From contig CP102274.1 of the NCBI GenBank assembly GCA_025149285.1, forward strand, positions 6,738,489 through 6,802,488: a stretch of DNA of 64,000 bases, given 5' to 3'. Source of the DNA: Hungatella hathewayi. Its GTDB lineage: Bacteria; Bacillota; Clostridia; Lachnospirales; Lachnospiraceae. Of the stretch, positions 32,243 to 40,446 are shown piece after piece. Numbering within the stretch: position 1 is the stretch's first letter; the number at the start of each line of letters is the position of its first letter. The translations under genes were made by a program, and so were the position numbers. A model generated the notes under the pieces. It did no database searches. It had not been told where the DNA came from and saw only the letters and a program-made list of their open reading frames with translations.

Positions 32243-32689
32243 TTAGTACGCATTTTCTTCAAAGTAGGTGTAGATTTTTTCCGAAACATAGCTTACCAGA
32301 TAAGCGATAAAAGGAAAAACAATGAAGCCTACTGCCTTTGTAAATTCTCCAATTTCTCCAAATGGGACGCCGCTTTTGAAAGCACAAAAAGACTGATACA
32401 GATAGTAAACTCCTGCAATCAGTCCGAAAGAAGAAATGTAACCAATTCCTTTTGCGACATAGGAAACCGCATGAAACGCAATGGAAAGTGGCGTGTAAAT
32501 AATCGTCCTCAATTCACTGAAAACAGAACCGAAAAACTTATATCTTTTTTCTGACTTTTCAATTCGTTTTTCTGACCTTGCGTATTCTTCATCTGTCATA
32601 ACAGTGCCAAAACCCAACTCTGCAAATTTCTTGCCAATCTCCCTTGCACTCTGTTCTTCTCTATTTTCATTATAGTTGTAATCTTTCAT
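32243..32689 (-). CDS. Small membrane protein
   Basis: 148 residues. The N-terminal 55 residues are charged and helical (EEYARSEKRIEKSEKRYKFF); the rest has two or three membrane helices (TPLSIAFHAVSYVAKGIGYI, FGLIAGVYYLYQ, AVGFIVFPFIAYLVSYV). AGGTGATTC precedes the start on the minus strand. No family is recognised. It and the next gene form a leftward pair. Confidence 0.62.
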   Translation of the reverse strand: MKDYNYNENREEQSAREIGKKFAELGFGTVMTDEEYARSEKRIEKSEKRYKFFGSVFSELRTIIYTPLSIAFHAVSYVAKGIGYISSFGLIAGVYYLYQSFCAFKSGVPFGEIGEFTKAVGFIVFPFIAYLVSYVSEKIYTYFEENAY

Positions 32690-32718
32690 AATGAATCACC
32701 TCGCAAGAATAGAATTTT

Positions 32719-32837
32719 CAGCCATGAGCAAAACGCAGGTTTTGCAACATTGATACCACCATATGCCGCTGTATCGAGCTTGATAGTGCTATATGTTGTA
32801 TGTCGTTATGAGTAAATCGGAGTTTTGCTCATGGCTG
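32719..32837. repeat. Palindromic intergenic element
   Basis: CAGCCATGAGCAAAAC (32719-32734) is perfectly inverted at 32822-32837 as GTTTTGCTCATGGCTG. A second nested hairpin GCAAAAC-GCAG-GTTTTGC begins inside the left arm. The 119-base unit could be a miniature element or a long terminator between the two leftward membrane-protein genes. Confidence 0.6.
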
Positions 32838-32846
32838 TAGAATTTT

Positions 32847-33266
32847 TTATGTATTACGCTCGTCCGTAGAATTTGTTTGTGTTACACTGCTTTTTTGAAT
32901 TTGTGATATTGTTCGTATTGTCTTAACATCCCGAACCACACAGAGAACTGTCAGAACAATTATGATAAATACAAATCCATCTTCGCTCAGCCAAGGAATA
33001 GAAGCAATAATTCCATCTATTTTAAAACTTACAAACAACGCTATCGCTACCGTTATTATAAATGCAAGGAGATACCTCTTTGATACATCTAATATAAATC
33101 CATAAAGCGATAAGCTTATATAGGCTAAAGAGGCAAGTCCAAGACCGGCACCTATTATTTCTAATGAAAAAATCGCCCCTCCTTTTTGGAACTGGCTATA
33201 TACGTACCAAGCAAAGATTCCTAAAAAAATTATCATTTTTAAGATTTTTGTTGTAATTCTGCTCAT
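32847..33266 (-). CDS. Four-helix membrane protein
   Basis: 139 residues with four hydrophobic segments (MIIFLGIFAWYVYSQF, IIGAGLGLASLAYISLSLYG, YLLAFIITVAIALFVSF, GFVFIIIVLTVLCVV). GGAGG stands before the start on the minus strand. No homologue recognised. It may be a cargo protein of the element. Confidence 0.62.
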   Translation of the reverse strand: MSRITTKILKMIIFLGIFAWYVYSQFQKGGAIFSLEIIGAGLGLASLAYISLSLYGFILDVSKRYLLAFIITVAIALFVSFKIDGIIASIPWLSEDGFVFIIIVLTVLCVVRDVKTIRTISQIQKSSVTQTNSTDERNT

Positions 33267-33315
33267 ATATACCTCCGCAAATTCAATTTTCTGTTTCTGG
33301 CGGTGTAATCTTAAA

Positions 33316-33792
33316 TCAAAAATCTTCCCCTGTAATAAAACGCAGAATCAGATTATTGATTACTTTATTCTCTTTAATGCTTTCTTCGACTTGTTCAAGC
33401 CACAGTTCTTCGTTTTCTTTATCAAACGCTTCCAGTTCGGCACGCTGTTCCGGCGATAAGCCCTTGTATCGTTGCTCAAAATATTCTGCACGTTCTTCCG
33501 GGGTTTCCTCCGGGTCTGTGAATCCTGTGATATCTGTAGGGAATGTATCCGGCACCAACTTTCCCTGTCTTGTCAGCCAAGCTAAGGCATCAATAAATCC
33601 CATCATGTATGTAAGACGTTCTTTTGACGTTAGGTAGAAGTTCTCCGTCTTTAGGTACTTTGTACGGGGAGACTGTCCAAACGCCTTGAAAAGCCCCTTA
33701 TCGCTTTCTAAGAGTATTCTAAGGCCGTCATGGTACTGCTCATAGTTATCAAGCACCATACTTTTCAGCGTATATAATTCGTCCGAGTTCAT
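33316..33792 (-). CDS. Hypothetical element protein
   Basis: 158 residues, GGAGGGATTGAA before the start. Helical and acidic; the motif TSKERLTYMMGFIDALAWLT suggests a conserved helical bundle, and FEQRYKGLSPEQRAELEAFD is a charged helix. It is divergently placed from the RHH gene with a shared operator region, so the two may be co-regulated. Function unknown. Confidence 0.62.
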   Translation of the reverse strand: MNSDELYTLKSMVLDNYEQYHDGLRILLESDKGLFKAFGQSPRTKYLKTENFYLTSKERLTYMMGFIDALAWLTRQGKLVPDTFPTDITGFTDPEETPEERAEYFEQRYKGLSPEQRAELEAFDKENEELWLEQVEESIKENKVINNLILRFITGEDF

Positions 33793-33835
33793 TTCAATCC
33801 CTCCAATATAATTTATAACATAAATTATAACATAT

Positions 33836-33879
33836 AAATCACATCTATGGAAACATAAAATCTAACATAGAGGTGATTT
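33836..33879. promoter_or_regulatory. Inverted repeat between divergent genes
   Basis: AAATCACATCTATG (33836-33849) and CATAGAGGTGATTT (33866-33879) are near-perfect inverses (one mismatch). Lying across the ribosome site of the RHH gene, it is a good candidate for its autoregulatory operator. Confidence 0.6.
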
Positions 33880-33882
33880 AGC

Positions 33883-34080
33883 ATGAAAGAGGAAAAATTG
33901 ATAATTCATCCGAAACGTCCCAAGGGGGATGACGGTTATAAGACCTTTTCTGTTCGTATCAGAGAGGACGTTGTGCAGCGCATTGATGAAATATCGGCTC
34001 AGACAGGGCGCAGCCGAAATGAACTGATTGGTATACTGTTGGAGTTTTCGTTAGACCGCTGCTCCATCGAACCCAAATAA
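33883..34080 (+). CDS. Ribbon-helix-helix (CopG/Arc-like) protein
   Basis: 65 residues. YKTFSVRIREDVVQRIDEIS, then TGRSRNELIGILLEFSL is a textbook ribbon-helix-helix: a beta strand with alternating polar residues followed by two helices. It probably represses its own promoter and possibly the divergent gene. A basic N-terminal tail (LIIHPKRPKGD) may add DNA contacts. Confidence 0.8.
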   Translation: MKEEKLIIHPKRPKGDDGYKTFSVRIREDVVQRIDEISAQTGRSRNELIGILLEFSLDRCSIEPK

Positions 34081-34083
34081 CAA

Positions 34084-34135
34084 AAAATCACAGGCAGCTC
34101 CTTTGCGTAGTGCAATAGGAATCGCCTGTGATTTT
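34084..34135. terminator. Bidirectional terminator between convergent genes
   Basis: AAAATCACAGGC (34084-34095) pairs perfectly with GCCTGTGATTTT (34124-34135). It separates the RHH gene and the leftward XRE gene. Confidence 0.8.
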
Positions 34136-34136
34136 C

Positions 34137-34838
34137 TTATTTTCCGTATCGTTTGATATCCACCTGTGACAGCGTGTGGACGGTGGCTTTAAGCGTTCTC
34201 AAATGCTCCCGAGCTGTTTTATAGTCCTTATGAGCAATGCAATCCTCAATCAGTTCTACATTGTCATTCACAATCATATCAAACTGCTCTAACGAGGATT
34301 TCAACCCCAGAATGCGTTCAAAGTCTGTATAACGGGATTCCACTTTTTCTGCCGGAGGTTCGTTTTCTTCGCACTGTAAAGGGAATGTGTCCGTCCATTC
34401 TTGCAGTTCGGCTTGTGTGATATCCCCGTTCTCCCATTTGCGCCTTTCGTTGTACCATGCTTGTAACGCTTGAAGAATTGTCTCATCCTTTGTCTGGATA
34501 GCGTATTTAGGCTCTTGCGGAAGTTCGATTGGCACAAGGTCATATTTCTCGGACAGTTCAAACAAAATGTGTATGGCATCGTTATAGCTGTCGATCTGGC
34601 GGTCAATGAGTGTTTCTACTGGCACACCGAGCCTTTGGGCAATCAGTTCTAATTTATCTCGGGACGCTTGTCTATATCCAATTTCATAATTCCTTATAGC
34701 GGCTTCATTTACCCCTAAAGCGTTTGCCAATTCAACAACAGTTGTATCTTTCTGCGAACGGATTCTTCGAATTTTTGTTCCTGTTCCCAGATACCTTCCA
34801 GACTTTTTATCGCTTCGAAATTTATCCCACAAACCCAT
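34137..34838 (-). CDS. XRE-family repressor of element B
   Basis: The minus-strand ATG at 34838 follows GGGAGGAAAACAA and gives 233 residues; the frame extends 29 codons further but with no ribosome site. Helix-turn-helix: TVVELANALGVNEAAIRNYE. The remainder is helical with an acidic middle. It is divergent from xis-int, so it probably regulates them; ATTAACGT sites lie on both sides of the xis promoter. Confidence 0.82.
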   Translation of the reverse strand: MGLWDKFRSDKKSGRYLGTGTKIRRIRSQKDTTVVELANALGVNEAAIRNYEIGYRQASRDKLELIAQRLGVPVETLIDRQIDSYNDAIHILFELSEKYDLVPIELPQEPKYAIQTKDETILQALQAWYNERRKWENGDITQAELQEWTDTFPLQCEENEPPAEKVESRYTDFERILGLKSSLEQFDMIVNDNVELIEDCIAHKDYKTAREHLRTLKATVHTLSQVDIKRYGK

Positions 34839-34941
34839 TTGTTTTCCTCCCAACTGTGTTGCCCCAACAATACACTTCAGATAATACCATCGTTTGAGCC
34901 GGAAATCAAGATTAACCATTCGCATTCGAATGAAAAACGCT

Positions 34942-35031
34942 ATTAACGTAACTATTTTGCTTCAACCGTATTGACAACGGCACTACTCAGGAGTAATATA
35001 AGAATATAACACAATATAACATTAACGTTAT
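34942..35031 (+). promoter_or_regulatory. Promoter of xis-int with paired operators
   Basis: TTGACA (34971-34976), exactly 17 bases, TAATAT (34994-34999). ATTAACGTAAC (from 34942) and ATTAACGTTA (from 35021) flank it and fit operators for the XRE repressor. Confidence 0.7.
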
Positions 35032-35081
35032 ACTGTGTTGCAAAGCCGCATTAACCAGTAATAACAAAGGAGATGAATACT

Positions 35082-35294
35082 ATGGCAGGAGTAACCCAGT
35101 CTATCATGGAGTGTCGCAACTACTCTGTGCAGGACATTATGAACATCTATGGTGTCGGAGAGGAAAGTGTCCGCAACTTTATCAAAAAGCATCAGAAAAA
35201 CAATGATTTTCGTGTATTCATGGTGGGGAAATATCTTCGTATCGACAAGAACAGTTTTGAAGATTGGTATAACAATCATCCGAACGAGTTCTAA
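35082..35294 (+). CDS. xis: Excisionase of element B
   Basis: ATG 35082 stands nine bases after AAAGGAG; ATG 35073 is in frame but too close. 70 residues: YSVQDIMNIYGVGEESVRNF, then FRVFMVGKYLRIDKNSFEDW, a winged-helix excisionase. It is eight bases before the integrase gene, as expected for Xis-Int. Confidence 0.88.
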   Translation: MAGVTQSIMECRNYSVQDIMNIYGVGEESVRNFIKKHQKNNDFRVFMVGKYLRIDKNSFEDWYNNHPNEF

Positions 35295-35302
35295 CGGATG
35301 TT

Positions 35303-36814
35303 ATGGGCAGAAAACCTAAGAAGAAAGACATAGCTGAGTATTTGTGGCATAGCGAACCCACCAAGATTAACGCTACCAATGACAACTGGCGCATCCGCTA
35401 TGGGTATCTTGATTCCGAAGGCAAGGAACACCAGACCACCGAGACTGTGAACAACGAACGTGCGAAGAATCAGTTCTTATCCTATCTTCTGCTCCGAGAA
35501 AAGGAGCATAAGGCTGCCAAGGGCACAACAGTAGCTTCAAAAGTTGATAAAACGGAGATAGAAACCGTTGAACAACTCTTGTACGCCTATGCCGAACATA
35601 CTAAGTATTTACATACCATCGGAGACAGATATGGATGGGACGAGGGCACTTACAGAGCGAATATCGGTAAGATTCGTAATTACATTGTTCCCGTGTTTGG
35701 TTCATTCCCTATATGGAAAATAACCCGTGTCGATATGAGACAGGGCTTCAAGGATATGCTTCAATTACCGCAAGCCAACGGGAATCATAAGGCAAATGGG
35801 GCAAGGGTATCACAGCGTACTGTTTATGATTGCAAGAAAATCATCAGCCGAGCATTTAAGTACGCTACGGATGATTTGGAGCTTATCACAGAAAACCCCA
35901 TGTTGGGTGTGACTGTAAAGCAGCCGAAGTCAAGCAGGCGTGAGGTGTGGACAGAAGAACAGTTTAATTTTGCGTATGATAACTGTTCCGATCCACAGCT
36001 CAAGCTTCTAATCAGCCTTATGGTGGCATTGAGCAGCCGTATTGGAGAATGTCTTGCCTTAACATGGTCTGATGTATACGATAACGAGGACAAGCATGAA
36101 CCGTCCTATATTCGTAACTACAAGGAGTTGACTTACCGCACTGAGAAATTTATTAAAGAAACAAATGGTCGGGGGATTCTCAAAGTATTCGACCAAGTTC
36201 GTAGCACTCGACCGGATGCAAAAAGACGTGCGGTCTTTCATGTTACCAAGACGGAAAAGGAAATCGAAGCAAAGACGGACAGAATCTATATAGCGCCGGA
36301 AGTCATTTTCATGCTCCGTGATTACAGGCTTGTTCAGAATCAGCATAAGCAGCTTGCAGGAGACAGCTACATTGATGATGATTTGATATTTGCTCACGAG
36401 GATGGTACGCATATCAGTTCACAATACGCCGATGATATGTTCCGTTCACTCTATGAGCCTTTAGGACTTCCAAAAGTAGACCTGTATAGCCTAAGGCATT
36501 TCTCAATCACAAAAAAACTTGATTATAACAAGCATGACTATGTGAGCTTGGCTAAGGATACCGCCCATCGTCAGTTGAGCACGATACAGGACTATTACGA
36601 AACGCCGGAGGACAGCGTAAGAATTGATACAGCGAAAGCGATTGGAAAGTTTCTTAGTCGCTCCGGCAAATCGGATTCTGAATCCAAAGCGACAATCTCT
36701 CTGGCAGATGAAGATTTTGCAAAAAAGCTTGAGGAAGTGGCTTCTGATTCAGCCGGAAAACAGATGCTTGAGTTTGCTATCGCCATGTACGAGAAGAACA
36801 ATTCGGGCAATTAA
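35303..36814 (+). CDS. int: Tyrosine integrase of element B
   Basis: 503 residues. Catalytic Arg in SSRIGECL (about 246), SLRHFS (about 397), DTAHRQ (about 420), and nucleophile Tyr in QDYYETPED (about 430). The N-terminal region has a DNA-arm-binding strand domain (WRIRYGYLDSEGKEHQTTET). It differs well from integrase A in sequence, although both lie next to a tRNA-Arg 3' fragment. Its C-terminal tail ends in a helix similar in position to that of integrase A. Confidence 0.93.
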   Translation: MGRKPKKKDIAEYLWHSEPTKINATNDNWRIRYGYLDSEGKEHQTTETVNNERAKNQFLSYLLLREKEHKAAKGTTVASKVDKTEIETVEQLLYAYAEHTKYLHTIGDRYGWDEGTYRANIGKIRNYIVPVFGSFPIWKITRVDMRQGFKDMLQLPQANGNHKANGARVSQRTVYDCKKIISRAFKYATDDLELITENPMLGVTVKQPKSSRREVWTEEQFNFAYDNCSDPQLKLLISLMVALSSRIGECLALTWSDVYDNEDKHEPSYIRNYKELTYRTEKFIKETNGRGILKVFDQVRSTRPDAKRRAVFHVTKTEKEIEAKTDRIYIAPEVIFMLRDYRLVQNQHKQLAGDSYIDDDLIFAHEDGTHISSQYADDMFRSLYEPLGLPKVDLYSLRHFSITKKLDYNKHDYVSLAKDTAHRQLSTIQDYYETPEDSVRIDTAKAIGKFLSRSGKSDSESKATISLADEDFAKKLEEVASDSAGKQMLEFAIAMYEKNNSGN

Positions 36815-37006
36815 AGGTCATCCGACACCAACCGTATTTAACGCCGTTAATCACCTAAATATTTAGCTACTGTACAAAACCACTGAATTTACTGTATAAT
36901 ATAAGCGATACGAAACACCCGAACCATGATTCCCTTGCAGCAATAAAAGAGAAAAACCTCTCCAAGCGAAGCTTGATTATTTTTTCTTTTACTGCTCAAT
37001 AAAAAA

Positions 37007-37092
37007 GCCGAAAACCCTTGAAAACAAAGGCTTTCGGCGTTATTATCTGGCGCGCCAAAAGGGATTCGAACCCCCGGCCTTCCCCTTAGGAG
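37007..37092 (-). other. tRNA-Arg(CCT) 3' fragment and terminator, element B/C junction
   Basis: On the minus strand, from TCCTAA of the anticodon loop through GGGTTCGAATCCC to CGCGCCA (37048-37092). The terminator GCCGAAAACC...GGCTTTCGGC (37007-37038) follows. It is related to the fragment at 26717 but not identical. The 5' half of a tRNA does not follow to the right, so another element joins here. Confidence 0.72.
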
Positions 37093-37341
37093 TTGAAAAG
37101 TCCATTTCCACAGGGAAATCGCACAGTCCCTGTTGTCTCTCCTGTTCCAATAAAATCAAAGGTTTTGAACTTCTATTTTCTTCCAGAGCGCTCCTTGTTC
37201 CACCACGCTGCTGATGATATTTGCTGGTCGTATTAGCAAAATATTAGCAGTTTTACAATATAGTTGAAAAGGATAGGTTCGAGGTTCACCTGAGTCTTAT
37301 CCCATATTACCGCAAATTATACTTTTTAACAAGGAGAATCT

Positions 37342-38496
37342 ATGTCAGAATATCAACTTCAAATCAAGCAGATCGTGGACTATCCGCGCTGCCGGATATA
37401 CCGCCAATTTGTCCGTACACTTATGGATGACCGAAGCTTTCGCGCAAGTGAAGGCTCCGGTCTTTTTCATTATGTGGTACTCTGTAATTTTGCCAATTTC
37501 CGTACCTCGTACCGCCACATAGATGGGATCAGCTATACCATCTACCCTGGCGAGTGGATTTGTACCACAAAAGAGCTGGCAGCATGGTTCCGCACCCGCT
37601 TCCAATACCAGGCCGTCAATATCCTGGAAAAGCTCCAAAGCCTCCACCTGATATCCTTCCTGCAGCTTAACCGTGGTAAGGTAATCAAATATAAAATCCG
37701 GGACTGGAAAAAGCATAATACTGTCCTGGATTATAATTGCCCCTGCCAAAAGGACACCGGCTTCTTTTTTATGCCTGTCTCCACGGCCATGGAGCTTTTA
37801 AGTACCAGCCGCTGCTCTGAAATGGACATTGCGCTGGACTTATGGATTTCTACGGTCTACAACGATGAGCAGGTGGACGGCTCTGATGTCGGTCCGGTAG
37901 TCTATATTAGAAACGGCACCGGAAACCCTCTTGTAACTTACACGGAATTGTCCGCCCGGTGGGGGATCTCTAAAGCTACTGTTGGACGGGTCTTAAAAAG
38001 ACTTTCCGATCTGGAATACCTCACTCTGCTGACCTTCCCTGGCCGCCATGGCAATGTGATTTATCTTCAAAGCTACTTATCCACCATGTTTCAGATATCA
38101 GACGTCATGATAGATAAAGAGGAGGTTGCCATGATACTGAATATTAAGCTGGAGCTGCCCGATGAAGCAGAATCCGGGGATAATCAGCCTGTGCCGGAAT
38201 ATAATGTCTGCGTCTCAAATGAGCTTTCCAGCGTTTCAAAAGCGCACATTGAAATCATACTCCGGCAGATGGCGAAAGTCCTGTCTGCACAAGGGATTCC
38301 GTGCTTTGAATGTCCCAAATCCCAATATAAGTTATATCCTTTATCAAACGCCTGCATGGAAGAGTCTCTAATCCGCGCACGAGGAATTTCTGAATCCCGC
38401 ATTGGTCTGGCTGTCCTCTGCGGTGATGGTAAACAGGTCTGTACCTTTGAACTTACGCTCTCTCCCTGTGCGGAGATGGAACCCAGGAGGAAATGA
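37342..38496 (+). CDS. Winged-helix element regulator/initiator-like protein
   Basis: 384 residues behind AAGGAGAATCT. Two winged-helix-like parts: residues 50-130 (TTKELAAWFRTRFQYQAVNI) and about 195-240 (TYTELSARWGISKATVGRVL). This layout is seen in clostridial element proteins annotated as MarR-like or replication-initiator-like. It is the first gene of element C and is followed by an ArpU-like gene, so a regulatory role is likely. The C-terminal part is not assigned. Confidence 0.65.
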   Translation: MSEYQLQIKQIVDYPRCRIYRQFVRTLMDDRSFRASEGSGLFHYVVLCNFANFRTSYRHIDGISYTIYPGEWICTTKELAAWFRTRFQYQAVNILEKLQSLHLISFLQLNRGKVIKYKIRDWKKHNTVLDYNCPCQKDTGFFFMPVSTAMELLSTSRCSEMDIALDLWISTVYNDEQVDGSDVGPVVYIRNGTGNPLVTYTELSARWGISKATVGRVLKRLSDLEYLTLLTFPGRHGNVIYLQSYLSTMFQISDVMIDKEEVAMILNIKLELPDEAESGDNQPVPEYNVCVSNELSSVSKAHIEIILRQMAKVLSAQGIPCFECPKSQYKLYPLSNACMEESLIRARGISESRIGLAVLCGDGKQVCTFELTLSPCAEMEPRRK

Positions 38497-38498
38497 GA

Positions 38499-39050
38499 AT
38501 GAAAAAAAAGAATGAACTGAATCATGCTGATAACCCGCTGTACCACAATACCTGGACACTTCTGAAAAAATACCGTGATGTCGTATGGAGCCTGGAACTG
38601 TCTGTGCAGCAAGTCCGCAACACATTTGAAATTGAATACGGAAACGCCGTTGAAGAATTTTTGGATTCCATTTACTTAGCCGGGGCGGATTTGACCGGCA
38701 GCGCAATCGAACACCATGCCCAATGCATTGAACAGAGCCACAAAATGCTCAAGCTGCTGGATACGGCCATTGATCTTCTCCGCACAAAGCACAAAAATGG
38801 AGAATCTTTTTACTGGCTGCTGTACTACTCCTTTTTATCCCCCCAGCAGCTTCGCAATGTGGACGAAATTATCGAAAAGCTGCGCCCACATATCCGTGAT
38901 ATCAGCTTCCGAACCTATTACCGGCGCCGAAGGGAAGCTATCGACGCACTGAGTTCAGTCCTGTGGGGCTATACCGCCAAAGACAGTATGGCGATTCTGG
39001 AACAATTTTTCCCGGATCAGCTCCATGGCAAAAAATTGGCACAGGATTGA
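38499..39050 (+). CDS. ArpU/sigma-like element regulator
   Basis: ATG 38499 is eight bases after AGGAGG; ATG 38493 is too close. 183 residues, helical: LLKKYRDVVWSLELSVQQVR, and a C-terminal helix-turn-helix-like end (FRTYYRRRREAIDALSSVLW). It is a relative of the 178-residue protein at 21946 in element A. It precedes the T4SS promoter at 39098 and is a good candidate to act on the ATTGGCAC boxes; that is inference. Confidence 0.68.
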   Translation: MKKKNELNHADNPLYHNTWTLLKKYRDVVWSLELSVQQVRNTFEIEYGNAVEEFLDSIYLAGADLTGSAIEHHAQCIEQSHKMLKLLDTAIDLLRTKHKNGESFYWLLYYSFLSPQQLRNVDEIIEKLRPHIRDISFRTYYRRRREAIDALSSVLWGYTAKDSMAILEQFFPDQLHGKKLAQD

Positions 39051-39103
39051 GAGAACATTGGCACAGTTCTGCCCTTTCGCCGTAAATCCCGATGTGTTAA
39101 AAT
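39035..39103 (+). promoter_or_regulatory. T4SS-module promoter with twin ATTGGCAC boxes
   Basis: ATTGGCAC at 39035 and 39057, a conserved CCGTAAA block, and a -10 TAAAAT at 39098-39103, exactly 41 bases after the second box. The same layout occurs at 53136-53203. No good -35 hexamer is seen, suggesting an activator. Confidence 0.6.
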
Positions 39104-39147
39104 GAATATGCTCAAACTTGCACCTAAAATTAAATCGGGCTGAATCC

Positions 39148-39172
39148 ACACCTTTTCCGAAAGGTGTTTTTT
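39148..39172 (+). terminator. Terminator/attenuator in the T4SS leader
   Basis: ACACCTTT (39148-39155), TCCG, AAAGGTGT (39160-39167), TTTTT. It lies about 40 bases after the expected transcription start and 110 before the first gene, so it is probably an attenuator. Confidence 0.7.
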
Positions 39173-39281
39173 CATGCCCAAATGGCTGTACCGCCAGGAA
39201 AATGCCGCGTTGGGATAACCTTTACTCAATGTGGCATTTCCATTTTACAGGTATTCAAAATCAAATTAGGAGGTCAGTAAA

Positions 39282-39680
39282 TTGAAAAAAATGACTGTAT
39301 CCCAAACAGCAAAACCGCCCGAGCCGATGGGAAAGCGCAGGTATCGTTTCCCTGTCCGGAAAGCGGCATACTGCGCTTATCTGGCCGTATGCTTATCCGT
39401 CATGTATTCCCAACCCGCTTATGCGGCTGATGTGTGGACAAAAGCCAAGGAAATCATGCAGGATGTGTACAACCAGATTGTGCTTATCTCTACCGTGGCG
39501 GCTATTGTAACAGCCTCGGTTGCTTTGTTGATGATGAACTTTTCCCGCAGCGGCAAAACCGTGGACGAAAGCAGGGCGTGGCTTAAACGTATCTGTTTAA
39601 GCTGGGCCATCATAAACGGGTTGGGTTTTATTATGGCTTACATTACCCCATTTTTCGCAGATGGAAAGTGGACCGGCTGA
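39282..39680 (+). CDS. VirB2/TrbC-like membrane subunit
   Basis: TTG 39282 is the start (AGGAGG nine bases upstream); 132 residues. A basic N-terminus and signal-type helix end in QPAYAAD, a likely signal-peptidase site. Two membrane helices follow (IVLISTVAAIVTASVALLMM and ICLSWAIINGLGFIMAYITP). This is the size and topology of VirB2-like proteins encoded at the head of Gram-positive T4SS operons. The start codon choice follows the ribosome site. Confidence 0.7.
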   Translation: MKKMTVSQTAKPPEPMGKRRYRFPVRKAAYCAYLAVCLSVMYSQPAYAADVWTKAKEIMQDVYNQIVLISTVAAIVTASVALLMMNFSRSGKTVDESRAWLKRICLSWAIINGLGFIMAYITPFFADGKWTG

Positions 39681-39720
39681 TTCCGGTGCCGGGTGAATTT
39701 TAGAAGGGAGTGATTCTATT

Positions 39721-40431
39721 ATGGGGATTTTAGACGGCATTGTGGAATGGATTGCAGAACAGGTAATGAATGGCCTCGACCTGGTGACTACATCAGTCTT
39801 AGGTGCGCTTGGCTGCGATATGACCGTGTTCCTGCGCTATTTTCCCGCCGCCGAAACCATGTATCACGTATTTGTGGCCTTATCCATCGGATTAATACTG
39901 CTCAATCTGGTCTGGCAGCTCTTTAAAAACTTTGGACTTGGCACAGGAGTCGAAGCAGAAGATCCGGTAAAGCTCACCATCCGGTCCGTTCTTTTTATCC
40001 TGTTAGCATACTTTTCGGATAATATTGTCAATACGGTGCTAGAAATCGGGGGAACCCCTTATGGCTGGATTTTGGATTCCGAACTTCCGGCTCTGAGCTT
40101 TGCTGATTTTAACTCCGTAATGCTGATTATCATCGGCGTCTGCGCCAATGGCGCGGTTGCTCTCATAACCCTGGTTCTGGTGCTGATTCTGGCGTGGAAT
40201 TATTTAAAGCTGCTTTTTGAGGCTGCGGAGCGCTATATCCTGCTGGGAGTGCTTGTTTATACTGCACCTGTGGCCTTTTCCATGGGAGCCGCCCAGGCTA
40301 CATCAAACATTTTTAAGTCATGGTGCCGTATGTTGGGCGGACAGGTGTTTCTTTTGATTATGAACGCCTGGTGCCTGCGGCTCTTTACAAGTATGGTTGG
40401 CGCATTTATAGCCAATCCACTCTCTGTATAA
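39721..40431 (+). CDS. VirB6-like channel protein
   Basis: 236 residues, about six membrane helices. N-terminus MGILDGIVEWIAEQVMNGLD; conserved middle IRSVLFILLAYFSDNIVNTV; a later WNYLKLLFEAAERYILLGVL loop. This is the pattern of VirB6/TrbL-like proteins in clostridial conjugative elements, which form part of the inner channel. AGGGAG lies well before the ATG. Confidence 0.75.
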   Translation: MGILDGIVEWIAEQVMNGLDLVTTSVLGALGCDMTVFLRYFPAAETMYHVFVALSIGLILLNLVWQLFKNFGLGTGVEAEDPVKLTIRSVLFILLAYFSDNIVNTVLEIGGTPYGWILDSELPALSFADFNSVMLIIIGVCANGAVALITLVLVLILAWNYLKLLFEAAERYILLGVLVYTAPVAFSMGAAQATSNIFKSWCRMLGGQVFLLIMNAWCLRLFTSMVGAFIANPLSV

Positions 40432-40446
40432 GGAGGTTTATTTACA

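Larger units (their letters stand above)
26769..37092. mobile_element. Element B, mobilizable integrative element (~10.3 kb)
   Basis: It is bounded by two tRNA-Arg 3' fragments with similar flanking terminators. It is clearly more AT-rich than the left region. Content: rep-type ATPase, MobC, TraX-like protein, small accessory genes, RHH and XRE regulators, Xis and integrase. A relaxase gene is missing. The integrase is adjacent to the right attachment site, the same orientation as in element A. Confidence 0.7.

Noticed and set aside
37048..37140. Complete second tRNA gene
   Set aside because: The anticodon stem cannot be completed and no D-arm follows, so this is an attachment fragment.
39057..39072. 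Sigma-54 type promoter (TGGCAC...TGC)
   Set aside because: Only nine bases separate GG and GC rather than ten, and a good sigma-70 -10 lies 41 bases downstream in both copies. No sigma-54 activator is seen.
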